Assembly (NCBI GenBank): GCA_028691595.1
Contig: JAQUZA010000034.1
Span: 1 to 13,602, forward strand
Direction: 5' to 3'
DNA length: 13,602 bases
Source of the DNA: Candidatus Rifleibacteriota bacterium
GTDB taxonomy: Bacteria > Muiribacteriota > Ozemobacteria > Ozemobacterales > Ozemobacteraceae
In this document: positions 5,976 through 12,827 of the stretch, one piece after another
Numbering within the stretch: the stretch's first letter is position 1
Layout of the letters: every line of letters begins with the position of its first letter
Made by a program: the position numbers and the translations under genes
Notes under the pieces: model-generated
What the model saw: the letters and a program-made list of their open reading frames with translations, nothing else
Told to the model about the DNA's origin: nothing
Database searches by the model: none

Positions 5976-6982
5976 GGTATTACGCTTTCTTTCAGGCAGA
6001 GTTGAATGTATTTTTGCCGCGCCGTTTCCAGGTCTGCCAGAGAAACGTGCTCGTGATCGGTGTGCGCCACATGTATGCTGCCCGGACCATACATCAGAGG
6101 CTCGCCCAGTGGCCGCAGATGCGCAACGTCTGAACCGTAGCCCACCACAATGCTTTTCTCATCGGGGGGCACGCTTAAAAACTGTGGGTGTGATATGGAG
6201 TCAATCTCCATTTCAACGTTGGGAGGCAACAAACTGCGCACTCGCGCTTCGGTTAGTTCAGCACTGGCGGCAAGGCGCATCAGAACGAGCGCGCGCGCGC
6301 CCGGTGCCCTCACATTGGCTGCAATTCCGCTTTCAATGACACCGACATTTACGAGTGTTTTGCCCAGGCGCAAATCGCAAGGCCAGGCCTCGGAGAGCAA
6401 TTTCTGCAGGGCATCGAGAAGTGTGTGAATCGCAGAGTGACCGAGTTCCGGGTATCCTGAATGCGCGCATTTACCTACACAACGGAGAGAAAATTTGAGC
6501 ACACCCTTTTGCCCGGACACAAACTGGAGTTCGGTGGGTTCGCCGTTGATAAATCTTTCTACGGGGGCCATTTTTTTTGCAGCGGCTTTGGCACCATCGC
6601 TGTGGGTTTCTTCGCCCACAACAAGAAGCAGCCCGATATCATGTTTGCCGGCATTTCGCAAATCGCACAGGGCACAAAACATGGCAGCGGCAATTCCTTT
6701 GGCATCGCAAGAACCGCGTCCCCACAGGATGCCGTCTTCGATGCGCGGGGCGGGCCCGCCCGGAACGGTATCGATATGTGTGGTGAGCAACGTCTGAGGT
6801 TGACTGCCCGTTGTTACAAGAAGGTTCCAGCGGTTTTCATCAACAAAAATGCGCTCGCACACAAAGCCGTTGCTCATGGCAAGTGATTCAATATAGCGAG
6901 CGACTTCGGCTTCCTGCCCGCTTTCTGAGGGAATGCGCACAAGATTAAGGGCGAGGTCGGCAAGTTGCGGAGTGGGAAGCAT
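5972..6982 (-). CDS. dapE: M20-family metallopeptidase, probable succinyl-diaminopimelate desuccinylase
   Basis: This 336-residue cytoplasmic di-zinc hydrolase of the M20 family should remove succinate from N-succinyl-LL-diaminopimelate. The metal-site motifs are all present: THIDTVPGG (68-76) with His69 and Asp71, GRGSCDAKG (88-96) with the bridging Asp93, GEETHSDG (123-130) with catalytic Glu124 and Glu125, NGEPTEL (146-152) with Glu148, and AHTDHEHV with His307. The middle stretch including SLRCVGKCAHSGYPELGHSAI fits the lid/dimerisation domain. M20 enzymes such as ArgE, LysK and CPG2 look alike, and the short length is compatible with ArgE/LysK-like forms, so DapE rests largely on its place before dapD and dapC. 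AAGGA precedes the ATG by a good distance. It is the first gene of the operon, under the promoter at 7023-7051. Confidence 0.82.
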   Translation of the reverse strand: MLPTPQLADLALNLVRIPSESGQEAEVARYIESLAMSNGFVCERIFVDENRWNLLVTTGSQPQTLLTTHIDTVPGGPAPRIEDGILWGRGSCDAKGIAAAMFCALCDLRNAGKHDIGLLLVVGEETHSDGAKAAAKKMAPVERFINGEPTELQFVSGQKGVLKFSLRCVGKCAHSGYPELGHSAIHTLLDALQKLLSEAWPCDLRLGKTLVNVGVIESGIAANVRAPGARALVLMRLAASAELTEARVRSLLPPNVEMEIDSISHPQFLSVPPDEKSIVVGYGSDVAHLRPLGEPLMYGPGSIHVAHTDHEHVSLADLETARQKYIQLCLKESVIP

Positions 6983-7022
6983 GGGTTGTTTCCTTGAAAA
7001 GGAATCTACTTTCTACCCACAA

Positions 7023-7051
7023 ACGATATCACGAGCCATTTTTCGGGTCAA
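7023..7051 (-). promoter_or_regulatory. Sigma-70-type promoter for dapE-dapD-dapC
   Basis: On the minus strand TTGACC (7051-7046) and TATCGT (7028-7023) are separated by exactly 17 bases. TG occurs one base before the -10, giving an extended -10 element. Transcription would begin near 7016, leaving a leader of about 35 bases before the dapE ATG. Nothing in the leader suggests a lysine riboswitch. Confidence 0.6.
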
Positions 7052-7127
7052 TGAAGTTTTTTCATGGCCCTGTCAATGATAAGAAGCAACATTGCAAAAC
7101 GAAGGCTGCTCAAAGTCGCAATAAAGC

Positions 7128-7156
7128 TTGCCAGATCGCCTATTCTTTAGTAAGTT
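7128..7156 (+). promoter_or_regulatory. Candidate promoter for the cca-like gene
   Basis: TTGCCA (7128-7133) and TAAGTT (7151-7156) are spaced by 17 bases in the region between the divergent dapE and cca-like genes. The -35 is good and the -10 is poor. It would give a leader of roughly 85 bases. Several other placements are possible. The rest of 6983-7248 shows no gene with a credible start. Confidence 0.3.
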
Positions 7157-7248
7157 ATGAAACCTTGAAACAAACCAATTCAGATAGCCCTTATGGCAAC
7201 ATTTGTCAGCCGGTTAAGCAGATGAGCCAGATGGCCGGAGAAAGAAAC

Positions 7249-8709
7249 GTGAAAAGTTTAGATCTTCCTCAGCTCGAAGTCAGAATGCTGCGTGAGATTC
7301 TGCGTTTTCTGCGGCCTTCTGAAGAACGGCAGGTCTGGCTGGTCGGCGGAAGCATCCGCGATCTGCTGCGTGGCAGTACCACGGTGCCTGACCTCGATCT
7401 GGCCACCAGTTTCAACCCTATCGGCTTTGCCCGCGAATTTGCCCGGGCAACGGGGGCCGGCTTCGTGGTTCTCGACGACGAGCGCCATGTGGTGCGCGTC
7501 GTCAGTGCCGTAAAAGGTTCACATTACACCTTTGACATCTCTGAGTTCAGGGCCCCCGGCATCGACGATGACCTGCGGGCCCGCGATTTTACTATCAACT
7601 CGATTGCCGCACCACTCTTCGGTTCAGGGGCAGAGGCGCTGAAAGATGGGCGAATTGAACTTTATGACCCGTTGGGTGGTATTGAAGATCTGGCAGCCGG
7701 AAGAATTGAACCAAGCTCTGACCGGTTGTTTACCGATGATCCGCTGCGCTTGATGCGGGCCTTCAGATTCAGCGCCCTTTTTAACGCCGAATTTTCGTCA
7801 CACCTGCACCAGATGATTGTCAGTCAGGCTTCACTACTCAAAGAGGTTTCAGGAGAGCGCATCAGAGATGAGCTGTTCAAGGTTCTCGGGGTCGCCGACA
7901 GCGCCCGCTGGGTGCGCATCATGGACAGCACCGGCATTCTGGCGGTGATACTGCCGCAGCTGCATGCCTGCCACGGCGTTGAACAGAATGAATGGCACCA
8001 TCTCGATGTTTTCGAGCACACCCTGCTGACTCTTGAAAATATCGAAAAACAGCTGTTGATCGATCAACCTTTCGGGTGGTGGCACAGCTTTATGAACTAT
8101 CTGAACGAGACGGTTTCGGGGGCACGCACTTATGCACAGAACCTCAAACTCGGCTGCCTGCTGCACGATCTCGGCAAGCCGCCCTGCCGGCGTTACGACA
8201 GCGAGGCACGCAAAACGATTTTTCATGGTCATGAAATGGAAGGTTCGAACCTGGCCCGCGATATCGGCGAACGCCTGCGCCTGTCGCTTAATGAGATACA
8301 TTATCTGCAGAAACTGGTCAAAAACCACATGCGCCCCGGCGTTATGCTGCAGCAGGGCTTGAATGACAAACGCCTGTTCAGATTCTATTCAGAAACCGGG
8401 CGTGATGGCCTGGGGATTGCCCTGCTGTCGCTGGCCGATCGATATTCGGCGCTTGGTTCGCTTGGCGACACCGAACTGGCTGAATTCACGGCCGGCATTT
8501 TCCAGATCATGCATCAGTTTTATGAGCAGCTGAAGCGCCCTAATCTGCCGCCCTTTTTAAATGGCAACGACCTGATAAGGCATTTCAAGCTCAAACCCGG
8601 CCCCGAATTCAGACGAATTCTCGAAACTCTCGAAGAAGCGCAGTTTACGGGCGAAATCACAACCCGCGACGAAGCGCTCACCCTCGCCGAAACCTTGTTA
8701 AAGCAATAA
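7249..8709 (+). CDS. cca: CCA-adding enzyme / poly(A) polymerase-family nucleotidyltransferase with HD domain
   Basis: The protein is 486 residues from the GTG at 7249. It probably adds or repairs the 3'-CCA of tRNA, though poly(A) polymerases share the fold. Class II signatures appear in order: LVGGSIRD (31-38), the catalytic DLDLAT (48-53), RARDFTINSIA (110-120), YDPLGGIEDL (139-148) and DDPLRLMRAFRFSA (163-176). An HD phosphohydrolase-like domain follows, with His257, His306-Asp307 in LLHDLGK and HGHE (326-329). The C-terminal part FLNGNDLIRHFKLKPGPEF (436-454) is typical of this family. I chose GTG because GGAG (7237-7240) lies eight bases upstream. The open frame continues to 6994, but that part lies over the dapE promoter and lacks family similarity; ATG 7222 is a possible alternative. 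It is divergent from dapE and convergent with mop. Confidence 0.82.
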   Translation: MKSLDLPQLEVRMLREILRFLRPSEERQVWLVGGSIRDLLRGSTTVPDLDLATSFNPIGFAREFARATGAGFVVLDDERHVVRVVSAVKGSHYTFDISEFRAPGIDDDLRARDFTINSIAAPLFGSGAEALKDGRIELYDPLGGIEDLAAGRIEPSSDRLFTDDPLRLMRAFRFSALFNAEFSSHLHQMIVSQASLLKEVSGERIRDELFKVLGVADSARWVRIMDSTGILAVILPQLHACHGVEQNEWHHLDVFEHTLLTLENIEKQLLIDQPFGWWHSFMNYLNETVSGARTYAQNLKLGCLLHDLGKPPCRRYDSEARKTIFHGHEMEGSNLARDIGERLRLSLNEIHYLQKLVKNHMRPGVMLQQGLNDKRLFRFYSETGRDGLGIALLSLADRYSALGSLGDTELAEFTAGIFQIMHQFYEQLKRPNLPPFLNGNDLIRHFKLKPGPEFRRILETLEEAQFTGEITTRDEALTLAETLLKQ

Positions 8710-8765
8710 ACGGTTTCAGAGCATCGATTACTGATCAGCTCGAGCCCTGAGGGTCATTGCATCGA

Positions 8766-8975
8766 TCAATCGGTACCGATCATGACATTAGAGGCTTTGA
8801 TAACGGCGTAGGCTTCTTTGCCGACTTTAATGCCAAGGCTTTCGCAGGAAGTTTTGGTGATGATCGAAGAGATTTCTTTGCCTGGGGCGATTTCGATAAC
8901 CACTTCGGCGTTAACTGCACCGATCTCAACCGATTTTACGATACCCTTCAATACGTTTCTGGCACTGATTTTCAT
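8766..8975 (-). CDS. mop: Mop-type molybdate/tungstate-binding protein (single TOBE domain)
   Basis: This 69-residue cytoplasmic protein matches the usual length of single-domain molbindins. It reads MKISARNVLKGIV, then VNAEVVIEIAPGKEISSIIT, then SLGIKVGKEAYAVIKASNVMI. The NVLKGIV strand, the basic/acidic beta pattern and the final KASNVMI are standard for Mop/TOBE domains, which assemble into hexamers that hold molybdate or tungstate between subunits. AGGAG lies just before the ATG on this strand. It follows the FecCD-type permease and ATPase genes in the same direction, with 75 bases between the ATPase stop and its ATG, and it is the main clue that the transported ligand is a molybdenum or tungsten oxyanion. 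No ModE DNA-binding domain is present. Its role as storage or buffer for the oxyanion is inferred from the family. Confidence 0.88.
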   Translation of the reverse strand: MKISARNVLKGIVKSVEIGAVNAEVVIEIAPGKEISSIITKTSCESLGIKVGKEAYAVIKASNVMIGTD

Positions 8976-9050
8976 CTCAAGCTCTCCTGATTGTAATATT
9001 TTCGTTCAGAACAATTTTTTAATTGCACCCAACCGGCATTCTACCCCGTT

Positions 9051-9812
9051 TCAGTCGATAGCTTCAAGAGCTTTAAAAAACAGGGCACCTTCGGGGTTGC
9101 TGATTGCCCGGGCGCGAATACCGAAATAATCGGCAAGCAGCTTCTCGTTGATGATCTCGTAAGGTTTGCCATCGGCCACGATTGCGCCGCCGTGCATGAC
9201 CACCACCCGGTCAGCAAACTGCACAACGTCGTTGGGGTCGTGCAGAGACATCAACAGGGTAATTTTTCTGGTTTCAGATATCTGGCGCACCAGATCCATG
9301 ACGATAAAGCGATTGCGAAAATCAAGGTGGGTGCTGGGCTCGTCAAGAATCAGCACGTCAGATTCCTGGGCCAGTGACCGCGCAATCAGCGCCAGCTGCA
9401 TTTCGCCGCCCGAAAGAGCATTGTATGGCCGATCAAGAAATCTGTCAGCACCGGTTTCGCGAGCGGCGGTCTCGACAATCTCAAGATCTCTGGCGTCAGG
9501 GTTTCCGAACAGGCCGATGCTCGAATAGCGCCCCATCAGAATAAAATCTCTGGTCAGAAAGGGAAAAAGCGGCTCATGCTTCTGCGGCACCAGCGCAAGC
9601 TTGCGGGCCATTTCAACCCGGCTCATTCTGCTCAGCTCGGTATTATCAAGCTTGACCGAGCCTTCGTAGCCTTTCAGCAGACCGGCAACCACATTGAAGA
9701 AGGTGGTTTTTCCGGCACCGTTATGCCCGAGGATCGCAATTTTTTCGCCGGCCGAAATTTCGCAATTAAGGCCGTTAAGAACCTGTGCATCCTTATTGTA
9801 TGCAAATTTCAA
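9051..9812 (-). CDS. ABC transporter ATP-binding protein (FecE/BtuD/MolC type)
   Basis: This is the nucleotide-binding subunit that powers the neighbouring FecCD-type permease at the inner face of the membrane. In numbering from the TTG at 9812, the motifs are Walker A GHNGAGKT (29-36), Q-loop Gln77, signature LSGGE (133-137), Walker B VLILDEP (153-159) and the switch His191. The order and the inserted FLTRDFILMGRYSSIGLFG (85-103) fit the iron-siderophore/B12/molybdate importer group. The start is uncertain. Residues that belong to the first beta strand (KISISGLKF) are encoded upstream of the TTG, where no ATG, GTG or TTG exists in frame. A CTG at 9849-9851 has GGGAGG seven bases upstream and would overlap the permease stop. 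I give the conventional TTG end. mop follows 75 bases downstream. Confidence 0.88.
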   Translation of the reverse strand: MKFAYNKDAQVLNGLNCEISAGEKIAILGHNGAGKTTFFNVVAGLLKGYEGSVKLDNTELSRMSRVEMARKLALVPQKHEPLFPFLTRDFILMGRYSSIGLFGNPDARDLEIVETAARETGADRFLDRPYNALSGGEMQLALIARSLAQESDVLILDEPSTHLDFRNRFIVMDLVRQISETRKITLLMSLHDPNDVVQFADRVVVMHGGAIVADGKPYEIINEKLLADYFGIRARAISNPEGALFFKALEAID

Positions 9813-9841
9813 GCCGCTGATCGAAATTTTGGCAGTATTTT

Positions 9842-10858
9842 TCAGCTCCAGATGGTTGCCTCCCGTCTTCGCAGAAAGTAAACAAAGAACGGAGTGCCGA
9901 TCAGGGCGGTAATAATGCCGACCGGCACGTCACCCGAAGTGGCCGCCCGGGCAATATTGTCGGCAATCAGCAGAAACCCGGCACCAAGAAAGGCAGACAG
10001 CGGCAGAACATCTCGATGATTCGGGCCTGAGATAGCCCTGGCAATATGAGGTATAACCAGCCCGACCCAGCCGATAACCCCGCACCTGGCAACCCCTGCC
10101 CCAACAGAAATGACGACAAGAAACAGAAAAAAGGTTTTCCATTTTTCTGTTTCCATGCCGAGAAAGGCAGCTTCGCGATCACCCAGTGACAGAATATTCA
10201 ACTGCCACGAAAAGATGATCATCAGCAGCAGACAAACCGGAATCACGTAAATCACCGGGTTGAGACTGTTCCAGTCTATGGCGCTGAAACTGCCCATCAT
10301 CCAGAAAGTCAATGCCGGCAGCTGTGATTCGGTGTCGGCAAGGTATTTTAAGATGCCAACCATCGAGGTAAAAAATGACGAAATGATTACCCCGGCAAGA
10401 ACCAACGAAAGTCTGGGCGTAAAGCCGCCCGGGTGCCTGGCGATGAGAAAGGCTGCGACAACGGCAACCAGGCCGCCCAGGCTGGCCAGGAAATCCATCG
10501 CATGGGGAATATGCGAGAAAAAAACAATAGCAACCCCGGCCCCAAAAGAAGCGCCCGAAGAAACCCCAAGAATAAACGGGCTGACGAGCGGATTGCGAAA
10601 AATACCCTGGGAAACCGCCCCTGCAACCCCAAGTGAAGCACCGACCAGAATGGCCATGATAATCCTGGGCAGGCGCAGCGACAGCAGCACAACATCTTCG
10701 TAGCGGCCTGTTTCGGGCAGTGGGCCGCCGGTGACCTTAGCCAGCAGTATCGAAAAAACCTGCTGCGGCGGAATATGAAAGTTTCCGAGGTTCAACGAAA
10801 AATAAACAAGCAGCAGCAGAATTACTGAATATAACAGATACTGCATGGCTCGACGCAT
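9842..10858 (-). CDS. FecCD-family ABC importer permease
   Basis: This 338-residue inner-membrane protein should have about ten transmembrane helices. It is the FecC/BtuC/MolB-type channel subunit of a type II importer, working as a homodimer. In numbering from Met at 10858, family marks are LRLPRII (61-67), AVSQGIFRNPLVSPFILGVSSGA (81-103), the ATPase-coupling loop GWVGLVIPHIAR (263-274) and DVPVGIITALIGTPFFVYFL (310-329). Substrates of the family include siderophores, heme, cobalamin and, for MolB, molybdate/tungstate; the sequence alone does not decide. I chose the ATG at 10856-10858 because AGGTGA lies seven bases upstream; an earlier ATG at 10912 lies between the -10 and -35 boxes of the promoter. 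The ATPase follows and mop comes after it. The binding protein is encoded divergently across a 128-base control region. Confidence 0.92.
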   Translation of the reverse strand: MRRAMQYLLYSVILLLLVYFSLNLGNFHIPPQQVFSILLAKVTGGPLPETGRYEDVVLLSLRLPRIIMAILVGASLGVAGAVSQGIFRNPLVSPFILGVSSGASFGAGVAIVFFSHIPHAMDFLASLGGLVAVVAAFLIARHPGGFTPRLSLVLAGVIISSFFTSMVGILKYLADTESQLPALTFWMMGSFSAIDWNSLNPVIYVIPVCLLLMIIFSWQLNILSLGDREAAFLGMETEKWKTFFLFLVVISVGAGVARCGVIGWVGLVIPHIARAISGPNHRDVLPLSAFLGAGFLLIADNIARAATSGDVPVGIITALIGTPFFVYFLRRREATIWS

Positions 10859-10880
10859 AATCAGTTCACCTGAAAAAGTT

Positions 10881-10905
10881 AATATGAACACTACTTTATC
10901 ATATT
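10881..10905. promoter_or_regulatory. Candidate operator between the divergent transporter arms
   Basis: AATATGA (10881-10887) and TCATATT (10899-10905) form a perfect seven-base inverted repeat with an 11-base spacer. It covers the -10 box of the permease promoter, so a bound repressor would block that arm. The sequence does not match the ModE or NikR sites I know, and no regulator gene for it is in view. Confidence 0.4.
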
Positions 10906-10925
10906 TACGCAACTTTTCCTGACAA
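10898..10925 (-). promoter_or_regulatory. Sigma-70-type promoter for the permease-ATPase-mop arm
   Basis: On the minus strand TTGTCA (10925-10920) and TATGAT (10903-10898) are separated by 16 bases; each box differs from consensus at one position. Transcription would start near 10891, about 33 bases before the permease ATG. Confidence 0.6.
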
Positions 10926-10949
10926 ATTTGCTCAATTTTCTGCTAAACT
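10919..10949 (+). promoter_or_regulatory. Candidate promoter for the binding-protein arm
   Basis: CTGACA (10919-10924) and TAAACT (10944-10949) are 19 bases apart; the -10 has a TG one base upstream, giving an extended -10. Spacing is long, so this is tentative. It overlaps the -35 of the opposite promoter, which would tie control of the two arms together. Confidence 0.3.
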
Positions 10950-10986
10950 TACTTTTTGTTACAAGAGTTCTTTTCTGGAGGGCAAC

Positions 10987-12030
10987 GTGAAACAAATATT
11001 CCGCAGCCATTGCAGCTTTCTGATACTTGCCATGGTGTTATTAATTCTCACAATGCAACAGACAGCATGGTCGGCCACAGTCGGGCCCGTTATACCACAG
11101 ACCTCCCCCAGCCCGCAGCGCATCGTCACACTTTTTCCGCAGGCCTTCGGCATTGTCTTCATTCTCGGCCTTCAGGAAAAAATTGCCGGGTTGTCAAAGA
11201 TTGCCACTGGAATCGCCGACAACAAGCTCGGCAAATTCTACGAAACCTTCGCGCCCGGCCTGATCAACGCCGCTGATATCGGGCAGTCGCGGGCCCCGAA
11301 CATTGAAACCATTCTTAAAACCAACCCCGACCTGGTGCTGAGCTCGAGCGTCGATTCACGCTCAAGCACAGCCATAAAGGTCATGAATGAGAACAAGATT
11401 CCGGTGCTGCTGCTGAGCGCCGGTTTTGGCACCGTCGATCAATGGCTTGAAGCAGTCAATAGCATGGCTTCATACACCGGTACCATTGAGCGTGCCAGGG
11501 TTTACGAGGCATTTTTCCGGCAGCGCATCAGCATGGTTGCTGAACGACTTGCCGATATTCCCGTCGAAAAGCGGCCCAAGGTGGCTTTGATCAATACCAT
11601 GGGCAACCAGATGGCGATTCGCGGGGCCTATTCGTCTTTCGGCTACAGTCTCATCGGTCTTGCGGGTGGCCGTCTGATGGAAAAGGGCGATGATCCGGCC
11701 GATTCTTCAGGTTGTGCCGAGCTGATGTTTGCCTTTGATCCTGACCTGATAATCGATGATGCCAAACTCGATACTTTTCACAAATCCAGCTGGTGGGCCT
11801 CGCTGAGGGCTGTCAAAGAAAACCGCGTTTACAAAACCCCTGCTGACGACAAGCAGGCCTGGGTAACCAACTGGTTTCTGCCGACCTATGCACCTGTCGG
11901 TCTGTTGTGGCTTGCCAAAAAAATCCACCCCGAAAAGTTCGCCGACATAGATCTCAGAGCCGAGCACGAGTTATTCTGTAACATGGTTTACGGCCGCCCC
12001 TTCCCCCACTCCGGCACCGGTCTCGACTGA
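10987..12030 (+). CDS. Periplasmic substrate-binding protein of a FecB/BtuF/MolA-type ABC importer
   Basis: The 347-residue protein starts with GTG, preceded by GGAGGG (10977-10982). Residues 1-30 form a Sec signal peptide with a hydrophobic core and probable cleavage after TAWSA; there is no lipobox. The mature part is a Peripla_BP_2 fold with two lobes joined by a long helix. PQRIVTLFPQAFGIVFILG (43-61) is the first strand-helix, ETILKTNPDLVLSS (107-120) is the usual early-lobe motif, and PVEKRPKVALINT begins the second lobe. The C-terminal run AWVTNWFLPTYAPVGLLWLAKKIHPEKF (291-318) resembles binding proteins of metal or oxyanion importers, where this segment is followed by a Pro-Glu-Lys-Phe motif. 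It should deliver ligand to the divergently encoded permease. Ligand is inferred as molybdate/tungstate from mop; iron chelate, nickel chelate or corrinoid are alternatives. Confidence 0.88.
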   Translation: MKQIFRSHCSFLILAMVLLILTMQQTAWSATVGPVIPQTSPSPQRIVTLFPQAFGIVFILGLQEKIAGLSKIATGIADNKLGKFYETFAPGLINAADIGQSRAPNIETILKTNPDLVLSSSVDSRSSTAIKVMNENKIPVLLLSAGFGTVDQWLEAVNSMASYTGTIERARVYEAFFRQRISMVAERLADIPVEKRPKVALINTMGNQMAIRGAYSSFGYSLIGLAGGRLMEKGDDPADSSGCAELMFAFDPDLIIDDAKLDTFHKSSWWASLRAVKENRVYKTPADDKQAWVTNWFLPTYAPVGLLWLAKKIHPEKFADIDLRAEHELFCNMVYGRPFPHSGTGLD

Positions 12031-12044
12031 ATACAGGCGCAACG

Positions 12045-12107
12045 ATGAATGAACTCGCGAAGAAACCTTTCAAAAGCCCACCTGACCCGGGTTTCATTAA
12101 CAGATAA
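12045..12107 (+). other. Short open frame between binding-protein and GTPase genes
   Basis: MNELAKKPFKSPPDPGFINR (20 residues) is open from ATG 12045 to TAA 12105-12107 in the 95-base gap. The preceding bases offer only a weak ribosome site. It may be a translated leader or chance. I know no family for it. Confidence 0.15.
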
Positions 12108-12125
12108 GACATAAGGAAAGCGCGC

Positions 12126-12827
12126 ATGAAACTGATAACCTTCGCCGGGCCGCCCTCATCAGGCAAAACCTCGGTTATACTTAAACTGGTTGAGGCAATG
12201 AACATCGCGAGCGGCGAAATTGGCGCGGTTAAATTCGACTGCCTGACTTCATTTGACAACCTGCGCTACCAGGAAGCGGGCATTCCGATCGTCACAGGTT
12301 TTTCGGGCAAGCTCTGCCCCGATCATTTTTTTGTCAGCAATATTGAAGCTGCTGTTGAATGGGGCATCAAATCAGGTTTCAAAATTCTGATTACCGAAAG
12401 CGCCGGGCTGTGTAACCGGTGTTCGCCATACATTACCGGAATACTTTCAATCTGTGTCATAGACAACCTTTCGGGGGTCAACACACCGCGAAAAATCGGC
12501 CCGATGTTGAAGATGGCTGACATTGTCGTGGTTACCAAAGGTGACATCGTTTCGCAGGCCGAGAGAGAGGTTTTTGCCTTTAACATCAGGCAGGTCAATA
12601 CTGCGGCCCGAATCTTCTTCATCAACGGCATTACCGGCCAGGGGGCCCCGATGCTGGCCCGGCATCTGCAGGGTGCAAAAGAAATCGAAGGTCTGCGTGA
12701 CATGAAACTGCGCTTCACCACCCCGGCGGCGGTTTGCTCATACTGCACCGGCGAAATCAGAATCGGCGAACAATACCAGATGGGAACCATGAAAAAAATG
12801 GAGTTTAAACTACCAGATCATGGATAA
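12126..12827 (+). CDS. HypB/UreG-like SIMIBI GTPase with cysteine motifs, probable metal chaperone
   Basis: This 233-residue cytoplasmic P-loop protein has FAGPPSSGKTS (6-16) as Walker A. TGFSGKLCPDHFF (57-69) falls where HypB has a Cys-His and UreG a Cys-Pro-His metal motif. ITESAGLCNRCSPY (89-102) matches the Walker B/switch II region of HypB (ENVGNLVCP-like) but with an extra CxxC. VVVTKGD (134-140) is the guanine-specificity NKxD equivalent. The C-terminus adds CSYC (204-207). HypB and UreG use GTP to load nickel into hydrogenase and urease, so a metal-insertion or metallocofactor role is likely; which metal is unknown, since no hydrogenase or urease gene is nearby. AAGGA (12113-12117) supports the ATG. 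It lies 95 bases after the binding protein and overlaps the next ATPase by eight bases, so the two probably work together. It is not a close match to HypB or UreG. Confidence 0.75.
   Translation: MKLITFAGPPSSGKTSVILKLVEAMNIASGEIGAVKFDCLTSFDNLRYQEAGIPIVTGFSGKLCPDHFFVSNIEAAVEWGIKSGFKILITESAGLCNRCSPYITGILSICVIDNLSGVNTPRKIGPMLKMADIVVVTKGDIVSQAEREVFAFNIRQVNTAARIFFINGITGQGAPMLARHLQGAKEIEGLRDMKLRFTTPAAVCSYCTGEIRIGEQYQMGTMKKMEFKLPDHG

Noticed and set aside
6990..7004. TTCCTT-GAA-AAGGAA inverted repeat at the dapE ribosome site.
   Set aside because: The three-base loop and short arms make a functional switch unlikely; half of it is simply the Shine-Dalgarno sequence.
6994..7248. N-terminal extension of the cca-like frame by 85 residues.
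   Set aside because: It lacks family similarity, covers the dapE promoter and its own candidate promoter, and GTG 7249 has a better ribosome site.
8769..8780. Perfect 12-base palindrome ATCGGTACCGAT near the end of mop.
   Set aside because: It encodes the last residues of Mop, has no loop or T-run, and nothing suggests a regulatory role there.
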